Source: an uncultured Coriobacteriaceae bacterium (GTDB lineage: Bacteria > Actinomycetota > Coriobacteriia > Coriobacteriales > Atopobiaceae). From it: a stretch of DNA of 64,000 bases. Numbering within the stretch: position 1 is the first letter of the stretch; every line of letters begins with the position of its first letter. The stretch lies in contig CACYWP010000012.1 of NCBI GenBank assembly GCA_902778135.1, positions 29,391-93,390 on the forward strand. Direction: 5' to 3'. Both the position numbers and the translations under genes were made by a program. The notes under the pieces are model-generated. The model had not been told where the DNA came from. It was given only the letters and a program-made list of their open reading frames with translations, and searched no databases. Of this stretch, positions 57,560-64,000 are shown one piece after another.

Positions 57560-57614
57560 ACGACGCGCATGGCTTTGGAGCACCTCTATGCTCTCCAAGG
57601 TCATTGCGCGGTAT
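57560..57614. repeat. Dispersed imperfect hairpin, copy D (divergent)
   Basis: ACGCGCATGGC left arm, TTGGAG pairing with CTCCAA, then GGTCATTGCGCGG. Same core order as copies A-C but lacks the TTATTGG flank. The 328-bp gap 57446-57773 contains no gene. Confidence 0.45.
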
Positions 57615-57773
57615 TTGGCTTATTATGCGTTATGAGGTAATAGCATCTGTCTTTGATTGATGTAAACGTACGAGGTGGTCGCTTGGGCGTTGTCTTGCGC
57701 CTATCGTCGTACAAGGATTTTCAGAGGTCGATTCTTGTCCCGAAGTCCCGCGACTTAATCATCAATCTGGGTC

Positions 57774-58616
57774 TTAAGAGTTGGCGAAGTTGATACCAAG
57801 CTGCTCAGATTGCCTTGGGCCCGCATTCTGACGTGACGTCGTTTCGTATCCGACTAGGTCGACAAAAGAATCGATGTCAAACAGGGCGTCATCAATCAGA
57901 TTCCTCTTCGTTAAGCTTACGAAGATCGCGCAGCTTCTGGCTTGCGTGTTGTACTTGCGCCTCTTGCCCGTGCCTGGGTTGAACATGATGTCCGTGAAAA
58001 CCCGATAGTCACAGAGCCGCTCCGCTAGGCCGGTGTTTCTCTCCTGATATAGGGCCTTTGCGTAGAGGTAGTCATAGAAGCAGCTTCTTGGGATGAGGGG
58101 GAACTCCTTTCCCCACAGCTCGAACCTCACGAGGCTGGCGTTTTGAATCTCTGACTGTATTCTTTGGAATAGCTCATCGCCTTCATATTGACGTGCGGTT
58201 TTGCTGTCGAGGAAGGTGTTGAGGTAACGCTTTGGAGTCTTTACGGTGAGGAGCTCGCCATACGGTCCGAACTCTTGCCCATCCCTTTCATAGACCTTTG
58301 CGGACTGGAACCAGCTCTCCACGCTAAAGATCCGGCCAGTCTCGGGGTCCTCGTACATGAGGTTGATTGCCGACAGGGCCTTTCCCGTCTCATAGTCATC
58401 CGATGCGGTCGAAACCTCGAGGATGTCCTGTAGTGTCAGCCCGGCGTTTCCGTAACGCCTGATTATGGCTTCGGCCAAGCACTTGCTTGAGCGCTGCCGA
58501 ACCTGCCAGCTGAGGCCGCTGTGCCAGTCGAACTCGATGCTTTCCTCGACAAAGGCGCACCCAGGCTTTCTCGATGCGCCGAAGAAGGGACGCACCGCCC
58601 GCTTACCAGGCTGCAT
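57774..58616 (-). CDS. NADAR-family (DarT1-associated) antitoxin
   Basis: 280 residues from ATG 58616 (MQPGKRAVRPFFGAS), with GGAAAGGAG ten bases upstream; a TTG at 58637 is possible. The core INLMYEDPETGRIFSVESWFQ, AKVYERDG and VRFELWGKEFPL...FYDYLYAKAL...YRVFTDIMFNP matches the NADAR proteins that accompany DarT1 toxins and remove ADP-ribose from DNA. Last gene of the operon with the coiled-coil gene and the DarT-RecQ fusion; overlaps the former by 14 bp. Confidence 0.7.
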   Translation of the reverse strand: MQPGKRAVRPFFGASRKPGCAFVEESIEFDWHSGLSWQVRQRSSKCLAEAIIRRYGNAGLTLQDILEVSTASDDYETGKALSAINLMYEDPETGRIFSVESWFQSAKVYERDGQEFGPYGELLTVKTPKRYLNTFLDSKTARQYEGDELFQRIQSEIQNASLVRFELWGKEFPLIPRSCFYDYLYAKALYQERNTGLAERLCDYRVFTDIMFNPGTGKRRKYNTQARSCAIFVSLTKRNLIDDALFDIDSFVDLVGYETTSRQNAGPRQSEQLGINFANS

Positions 58617-59154
58617 GTTTGGCTCGCTCCTTTCCAAAGCCCTTTTGGGTGTTGCGGTCGATGCGACCTATGACTTCCTCCATGATATCGAAGCGCTTTG
58701 TCAACTCTGCGTCGCGCTGGGCAGACTCCTCCCTCAGCGATTCGAGGGATCTGAGCAGCTCTGCGCAAGTGCTCTCTATGCCATCAAGTCGTTCGACAAC
58801 ACGCTGCGCCGAATCCTCTGCTCTCGTGACGAGTTCGACCGAGGTTTTGCAGAGGTCTTCGGCCTTGCGTGCGTCATCCCTTGCCAAGTTGGCTAGGCAT
58901 CCCACGTCATCGATCTTCGAGTTGAGGTGGTCGATGTCTTCCGTCAGCGTACTGTGCTGCAGCAGGTCGATAGTGTCTGCAAGCCTGTCTGATGTGGACG
59001 AGAGCGCTGATGCCAAGGCGAGAAGGGCCTCCTTGCCCTGCTCAAGCTGGTCGCCCATCCTCCTCTGGCGTTCTGTCTCGCTCTCGAGGGTGGCGAGGGT
59101 GGCGACGATTGCACGCGCCTTTTCCTCTAGGGTTCTCAACTCGCTTGCGTCCAT
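58603..59154 (-). CDS. Coiled-coil protein between DarT-RecQ and NADAR genes
   Basis: 183 residues, ATG 59154 after GGAGGG. Almost entirely heptad-like helix with Glu, Leu, Arg (EEKARAIVATLATLESETER; RLDGIESTCAELLRSLESL). No family recognised. Overlaps both neighbours (19 bp and 14 bp), so expression is coupled. Could be a scaffold or sensor bridging toxin and antitoxin. Confidence 0.65.
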   Translation of the reverse strand: MDASELRTLEEKARAIVATLATLESETERQRRMGDQLEQGKEALLALASALSSTSDRLADTIDLLQHSTLTEDIDHLNSKIDDVGCLANLARDDARKAEDLCKTSVELVTRAEDSAQRVVERLDGIESTCAELLRSLESLREESAQRDAELTKRFDIMEEVIGRIDRNTQKGFGKERAKHAAW

Positions 59155-62100
59155 CGTATTCCCTCCATCGCAATACTAGATATGTCGTAGAGCGTGTCAA
59201 TTTCCTTCAGCATTGTCGCCTGCGCAGATGTCAGAAGCGATAGCATTTCGTCTTCGGTGCAGTCGAAGCACTCGCTCATTATCGGTAACAGAATCTCGAT
59301 TTTCTCCGCCTGCAGATCCTTGGCTGCAGGACTGTTTATGAAGGCAACGAAATTGGACTTGCACTCGTCTCGTCCGAGCCCGTAGTTACTGATTCCGAAG
59401 TCAGTCATGGCGCGAAGCGAGGATCCGAAGCGGTTTGTGTCTCCATTGAGGGCATAGGCGGCTGCCTGTATGAAGTGGAGTCCATAGTGCTCGGGATAGT
59501 CCTCTAGGAGGCGAGCTGCCTGGCCAAGGAGGTCTGATCGTTCGTCTTGCTGGAGGGTTTCCAAGATGAGGCCGAGGTCCGTGGCGTCGTTCAGCAAGGC
59601 GCGTATTCCCTGCCTCTTGCCGTCATGCCCGCTTATTGACAGGTAGGCGAGCATCTGCCTTCTGAGCTCGCGATCGGTGGCTTCTTCACTGCCAGCGTCA
59701 GCCGCGATGTTCGCGGCATCGAGCATGGTCTTGGTGGCTCGTCTGCGACCCTCCTCGAGGACCTTGTATACAAAGCTGCCGAGGAGGTGTCTCATCGCAC
59801 GCATGATGAAGTCCCGGTCGTTGACGGCGCCGTCCACTGCCGCAAGCACGTTCCTCTTTGCGGTGCGCATATAAGCCTCGTCGGACTGGTATGCCCTGAT
59901 GTATTCGAGGTAGCTCTCTATGATGTGGCTGCGCAGCGCGTCGCCCCGGTATCCACTCGGCTTGATGACGAAAGTGCCGCCACATCTGCTGTAGTCGATT
60001 GCGTAGCCCTCGAAGACGCCGAGGAGCCTGAACCGGTAGATTGCCCGTTCCATGCTCTCTTTTTCCGTGCTGGAGAATGGCACGTACCACTGGCTATCGT
60101 GGTAGTTGTCGCGGCCACATGCGCCGAGGACCCCATTTGCGGCCTGTAGTTCGCAGTCCACACCTTCGAAGGTGTTCGAGTGGAAGAATGCGACCCTACT
60201 CACGTCGTCGCCGTTCCACTTCCCCTTTCTAGAGTCACTCTTCGTCATCATCTCGGTAATGGGTGTCCTCGAGGGGTCGAGAAGTTCCTCGTTTAGGTCG
60301 TGGAAGTCGTCGGACAGGAGCAGGTAGGCGTATGCGACCTTCCGGTCCCTTGCGGCGCGACCGACCTCCTGGTAGTAGGACTCGAGGCTCCCAGGCATGC
60401 CGTAGTGCACTACCCAGCGCACGTTGGGTTTGTCTATCCCCATGCCAAAGGCCTTGGTTGCAACCATAATGGTCTTCACGTTGCCTTTGAACATCGAGGC
60501 CTGCGCCCTTTTCTCGGCGTTCCACTTGGAATCGCCCATGCCCATGCGCTTTGGTGCGGATCCAGAGTAGTAGCCGCACAGTCCTGGCAGCCGGCTTTCC
60601 ATGTAGTCCCACACCCCCGGGTGCCCGGCGGCTAGAGCTCTGTCGCTTGCCATCAGTCCGAAGCTTCCGCTTGCGTGGGGGCAGAAGACTATTCCACAAT
60701 TTGATGCGTCGCCGTTCGGGATGTAGAAGAAGGACGAATCGGAGCTAAAGTCTCTTGGGATGAGCTCGTCTAACACCTTTCCCAGGGCATAGAGTTTCTG
60801 GTTGCTGGGCACCCGTATCACGCGGTAGTGAATCTCCGGCCTATCGAAGCTCCTGGGCTGTATCACCGCATACTCGTCTTTTATCTCAAGGTCGTTCATC
60901 ATGTCGGTGAGCACACTGGTGGAAGCGGTTCCGGTGAGGGCGAGCAGCGGAGGGGTTGCATCGCCCGTGCTGCACACCTCTCTGCACGTTCGGGCGAGTC
61001 CGAGATAGGCGGTCCTAAAGTCATGGCCCCACTCGCTCACGCAGTGTGCCTCGTCTACGGCTACGGTTGAAATGAGGTTGGTTGAAGCGTAGCGCCTTAC
61101 ATTTGCATTGAACCGTCTGTTCTGGAAGCGCTCCGGTGCCACATAACAGACCAAGTACTGTCCGGTGGTTATTCCTTCGAGTACGGTGCTTTGCGACTCG
61201 GAATCCATGGCGCTCGATAGCCCCATGGCACGGTCTATCCCACGCTTCCGCAGGTTTGTTATCTGGTCCTCTATAAGTGAGATGATGGGGCAGACGACGA
61301 AAGCGATTCCGGGGGTTATCAGCGAGAGCAGCTGGAACACGACGGACTTTCCGCTGCCGGTGGGGAGCAGGACGATGGTGTCCTGCCTGCGCAGTCCTCT
61401 GCGGATAGCCTCGACCTGTCCCTCGCGGAAGTCCTCGAACCGGAAGATGTAGTTCAGAAGGAAGCGTAACGTCCTGATGTCGAACTTGATGGGGACTGGC
61501 TCAACGACCCTTGTGAAGTCGAAGGCTACGGCGCCTGGTGCCTCCCTGAACCCCGAAAGCTTGAATTCGCCTGCGCCGAGCGTCCCGGGGTCATCTGACC
61601 AGTTGGCTACGAGGTTGGCGTCTCGGACGTTGTTGACGACATCGATGCCTTCCATAAGGTCATCGCAACCATACATCCTGCAAACGTTTGACGAGAGGTC
61701 CTGCAGGTCTTGCAGCGCCAGCCGGAAGACCCTTCCGAGGCGACTATGCTTTTTCCCGCAACGCTTTGCCACAATTCGGTCGCCGGCTCCCAGTGCCTGG
61801 TGTTTGACCATCTCGACGATGGCGCACTGTGCCTGGTGGGCGAATGCGATCTCTTCATCTGATCCAAGCCTCTGTTCAAGCCATGGTGACAGCCTTGTCC
61901 TTCTACCCCTATTCGTGATTTTCTCTATGACCGCGAAGGCGCTCAGCTGTGCATTGCTTCGCTCGGCGGGCTCTGCGGGAACGCGGTATTTCAAACTCCA
62001 TGCGGCATCTGGCATAACGTCCCTGTCAGGCTGGGTTTTTTCACCGTCGAGTATGCGGGCTGCATAGGCCATGGAGTCGAATAGCTTCTCTCGTTCGATG

Positions 62101-62837
62101 AGTCTGATGGCTTCTGCCGAAGTGACAGCGGCCTGCTCATCCACTGACCAGGAAACGAAGTAGGATTTATACTGCTTCTTCGGCTCCAGCTGTCCGAGGA
62201 GCGACTTGTTGTAGTCGAAGTGTCTCTCGCTGAACAGCACGCTGCAACGGAGGCCGAGCTTCCTAGCCAAGGCAGCCGTTCTCTCTGCGAGGTCGATTGC
62301 ACGCTGGTCGCGAGAGGCGCTGTAAGGGAACTGAATCGTCTTGATGTACCTCGGGTTAATGGAGCCTCGGACGAGCAGCTCGGCCTGATTGTCAGTCGGC
62401 CAGTTGGGCTCGAAGAAGCTCGGTCTGTCTCCCGCGAATACCTCCTCGACGTTGCAAGGCTGGGAGAAGCGGCTAGCAGCGTTCGTTGCGCGGAAGGAAT
62501 AGATTCCCTCCGCCTCAAGGAGTAGTGAGGGGTCGAGGGTCAGAACTGCGAAAACTTGATTTGGATGCTCTTTTCGTTTGCCATAGAACATCCCGATGTT
62601 TGGGTTGGTAATCGAGAGGTTAACAACATCCCTGCCTTCCAGCCGGAGATTGTCCGTGCTGGTAAAAGACGTACCGATACCCTCTAGGAATGACCTCGGC
62701 GCGAGCCCGCTATTGAGTATCCCCTCGAGGTTGTCGGCGGATGTAAAGTGCACGAAGTCAGACACTCTCCTACGATTAAGGTAGGCGAGATCTTGGGACG
62801 AATTGCTGGACTGTTCGTACGCGTAGCGCGCTTCCAT
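59136..62837 (-). CDS. DarT-like ADP-ribosyltransferase fused to RecQ helicase
   Basis: 1233 residues. The first ~175 resemble DarT (DUF4433) DNA ADP-ribosyltransferases: FVHFTSADNLEGILNSGL (H30), NLSITNPNIGMFY, RATNAASRF and NQAELLVRGSINPRYI with candidate catalytic E153. A linker domain (about 180-455) is unrecognised. Then a RecQ helicase: Walker A LPTGSGKS (K497), VDEAHCVSEWGHDFR (D595), TGTAS, and ATKAFGMGIDKPNVRWVVHY...GRAARD (about 790-830), plus a ~350-residue C-terminus. No frameshift is visible between the parts. Weak AGGGTCGG before ATG 62837. First gene of the operon. Confidence 0.75.
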   Translation of the reverse strand: MEARYAYEQSSNSSQDLAYLNRRRVSDFVHFTSADNLEGILNSGLAPRSFLEGIGTSFTSTDNLRLEGRDVVNLSITNPNIGMFYGKRKEHPNQVFAVLTLDPSLLLEAEGIYSFRATNAASRFSQPCNVEEVFAGDRPSFFEPNWPTDNQAELLVRGSINPRYIKTIQFPYSASRDQRAIDLAERTAALARKLGLRCSVLFSERHFDYNKSLLGQLEPKKQYKSYFVSWSVDEQAAVTSAEAIRLIEREKLFDSMAYAARILDGEKTQPDRDVMPDAAWSLKYRVPAEPAERSNAQLSAFAVIEKITNRGRRTRLSPWLEQRLGSDEEIAFAHQAQCAIVEMVKHQALGAGDRIVAKRCGKKHSRLGRVFRLALQDLQDLSSNVCRMYGCDDLMEGIDVVNNVRDANLVANWSDDPGTLGAGEFKLSGFREAPGAVAFDFTRVVEPVPIKFDIRTLRFLLNYIFRFEDFREGQVEAIRRGLRRQDTIVLLPTGSGKSVVFQLLSLITPGIAFVVCPIISLIEDQITNLRKRGIDRAMGLSSAMDSESQSTVLEGITTGQYLVCYVAPERFQNRRFNANVRRYASTNLISTVAVDEAHCVSEWGHDFRTAYLGLARTCREVCSTGDATPPLLALTGTASTSVLTDMMNDLEIKDEYAVIQPRSFDRPEIHYRVIRVPSNQKLYALGKVLDELIPRDFSSDSSFFYIPNGDASNCGIVFCPHASGSFGLMASDRALAAGHPGVWDYMESRLPGLCGYYSGSAPKRMGMGDSKWNAEKRAQASMFKGNVKTIMVATKAFGMGIDKPNVRWVVHYGMPGSLESYYQEVGRAARDRKVAYAYLLLSDDFHDLNEELLDPSRTPITEMMTKSDSRKGKWNGDDVSRVAFFHSNTFEGVDCELQAANGVLGACGRDNYHDSQWYVPFSSTEKESMERAIYRFRLLGVFEGYAIDYSRCGGTFVIKPSGYRGDALRSHIIESYLEYIRAYQSDEAYMRTAKRNVLAAVDGAVNDRDFIMRAMRHLLGSFVYKVLEEGRRRATKTMLDAANIAADAGSEEATDRELRRQMLAYLSISGHDGKRQGIRALLNDATDLGLILETLQQDERSDLLGQAARLLEDYPEHYGLHFIQAAAYALNGDTNRFGSSLRAMTDFGISNYGLGRDECKSNFVAFINSPAAKDLQAEKIEILLPIMSECFDCTEDEMLSLLTSAQATMLKEIDTLYDISSIAMEGIRWTQAS

Positions 62838-63104
62838 CCGACCCTGCTATTCCCATCTCCGAGACTGAAGCGATTGCGATTGCACAACTACTCATCATGA
62901 CATATCTGAGGTTGGATTGTCGGATATTTCGTTTGGCTTCGGCTTGTCGCTCCCATTTATTCTCGATGTGACTTCCTTTCAATAATTCGGCAATTCAATA
63001 CGGGGGCATGGGTGCCTTCATTCTGTAGACAGATGTAGAGTGTGCATAATTGCGATGTGATACTCTGGGCTCAAGTACTCAATTATAAGTTCGAGAGGGC
63101 CAAC
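62838..63104. other. Divergent promoter region, AT-rich
   Basis: 267 bp between DarT-RecQ and the next plus-strand gene. AT-rich, no gene seen. Both promoters should lie here. Confidence 0.4.
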
Positions 63105-63893
63105 ATGGAGTCTAGACAGCATGTGGCAAGAATAGAGAAACTCGAGGAAGAGCTTGGCTCTGTGCGCGCCGAACATGAGCGACTGATTGACATAATAGGA
63201 GAATACTATGGACGAGCGGCTCGCAGCGAGTGCATCCCAATGGAAGGCGACGCTGTTGTCTCGTTGAGCGTAATTGACGAATGGTGTTATGAATACACTG
63301 ATCATCATCTTGTCGAAGCGAGCGACTACTTGGATGCCGTGGGAATCCAGAGCAGTTCATCGGATCCATACCACGTATCGTTTGCCGATGCCTCGATTCT
63401 GGCGCGCAAGCTGTGGGCATATGTGAGCAGCTTTATGAACGGCGGTCACGATTATCTCTTCGACAGCGCAAAAGTGTATCTTCAGCGTGCGTTAAGAGAG
63501 CGCCTACGTAGCGAACAATGGATTGAACAACGTCAGCAGGCTCTTGAGCAACTGCTGAAACTGGAGAGTCAATTCATCGCGATGGCTAATATCAATGCAT
63601 CACTTCCTGCAAACGATGCAGATCTTTATCTGTGCGTTGCTGAAGAAATGCTCTTGGATGCAAATAGCAAAACTGCCTACGACGTGGAGTATAGGATTGA
63701 CGTAATCCAAGAGATTGAGTTCTTAATAACCATATTGGAAGGGGTAATCAATAGAGCTGCTTGCGCAATCAATGCTTTCAATCAAGGAATGCTTTCAGCC
63801 GCAATGGCTGGCAATTCCTTGATCGGCACCGAGTTCGTTGACTTCTCCGTGCTTCAGGATCTGGGAATATCAGCAGAGCTTCCTTCTGAATGA
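63105..63893 (+). CDS. Hypothetical coiled-coil protein
   Basis: 262 residues from ATG 63105 (MESRQHVARIEKLEEEL), six bases after GAGAGG; a GTG at 63042 is an alternative. N-terminal coiled coil (about 5-35), then helical with HVSFADASILARKLWAYVSS. Codon use is more AT-rich than its neighbours, suggesting separate acquisition. No family recognised. Confidence 0.55.
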   Translation: MESRQHVARIEKLEEELGSVRAEHERLIDIIGEYYGRAARSECIPMEGDAVVSLSVIDEWCYEYTDHHLVEASDYLDAVGIQSSSSDPYHVSFADASILARKLWAYVSSFMNGGHDYLFDSAKVYLQRALRERLRSEQWIEQRQQALEQLLKLESQFIAMANINASLPANDADLYLCVAEEMLLDANSKTAYDVEYRIDVIQEIEFLITILEGVINRAACAINAFNQGMLSAAMAGNSLIGTEFVDFSVLQDLGISAELPSE

Positions 63894-63935
63894 GGAAATA
63901 TGAGGCTTCGGTAGTTTGTGTGACAAGGGGCTAGC

Positions 63936-64000
63936 CTAGGCAGCAACGCTCTTCGCTCCCTTCACGCCCTTCTTCCTCGCCTTCACCGGGCGACCCGGGA
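63936..64000 (-). CDS. C-terminal end of an unidentified gene (5' part outside window)
   Basis: On the minus strand an open frame enters from the right edge and ends at TAG 63936-63938. The ~20 visible residues are rich in Lys, Arg, Gly, Ala and Val (PGRPVKARKKG...), as in basic DNA-binding tails. Too short to identify. Confidence 0.35.
   Translation of the reverse strand, partial: PGRPVKARKKGVKGAKSVAA

Larger units (their letters stand above)
11750..64000. mobile_element. Integrated plasmid-like mobilizable element with defence cargo (right end not in window)
   Basis: Begins where cpaF homology stops (about 11749-11755) and is not closed inside the window: the missing cpaF 3' end is nowhere to be found. 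It carries a replication initiator with iterons, primase/helicase, ArdA, MobC and relaxase, SSB, DprA, a small serine recombinase and a large defence island. No type IV secretion genes are visible, so within this window it looks mobilizable rather than self-transmissible. No phage-sized integrase is present at the left end; one may lie beyond the right edge. Two independent nested insertions cannot be excluded. Confidence 0.65.

Noticed and set aside
18806..57614. Dispersed hairpins considered as integron attC sites
   Set aside because: No RYYYAAC/GTTRRRY core boxes at the ends and no integron-type tyrosine integrase seen, so only the structural similarity is reported.

Overview
The window looks like the chromosome of a high-GC actinobacterium of the class Coriobacteriia (Olsenella/Collinsella-like; inferred from GC content, codon use, a fermentative D-lactate dehydrogenase, and a Flp-pilus gene set). 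No rRNA or tRNA is visible, so the genus is not fixed by sequence.

Positions 1-11750 are host core: the end of a DUF2207 membrane protein, pyruvate kinase, D-lactate dehydrogenase, a P-type cation ATPase, the ribosome-assembly GTPase RsgA, and the start of a Flp/Tad pilus operon (cpaB, cpaE/tadZ, cpaF/tadA) with TGATG stop/start overlaps. The cpaF frame breaks directly after its conserved GHDGSLTT box at about 11750. From there to the right edge (more than 52 kb) everything reads as one integrated mobile element whose other end lies outside the window.

Element backbone (11.8-36 kb): an integrated-plasmid layout. A tandem winged-helix, RepL-like initiator (13784-14923, -) lies next to six 21-23 bp iterons and an AT-rich stretch (15.0-15.5 kb). 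It is followed by a DUF669-like protein, a primase/RepA-type helicase and several small hypotheticals separated by strong hairpins. Next is a minus-strand operon with an ArdA-type antirestriction gene. A 1.27 kb hairpin-rich non-coding region follows (candidate oriT), then MobC, a MOBP-type relaxase and a protein that resembles the relaxase C-terminus. A long minus-strand operon (35816 to 29597) encodes two paralogous hypotheticals, DprA, a metallophosphoesterase, a shrunken ComM/YifB-like protein with a ruined P-loop, small proteins and SSB, i.e. functions that handle incoming single-stranded DNA.

Defence cargo (36-64 kb): a PD-(D/E)XK-like nuclease; a type I restriction-modification operon with two hsdS genes and two copies (one broken) of a GIY-YIG gene; an McrBC type IV system with extra ORFs; a small serine recombinase; an unrecognised two-gene module, one member of which is strongly Gly/Ala-rich and hydrophobic; and a three-gene operon in which a DarT-like ADP-ribosyltransferase domain is fused to a RecQ helicase, with a coiled-coil protein and a NADAR-type antitoxin. 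The DarT-RecQ cassette and the two-gene module are the best candidates for undescribed systems. At least four copies of a dispersed imperfect hairpin with shared flanks lie between cargo blocks.

All family calls come from reading motifs by eye; no searches were run.
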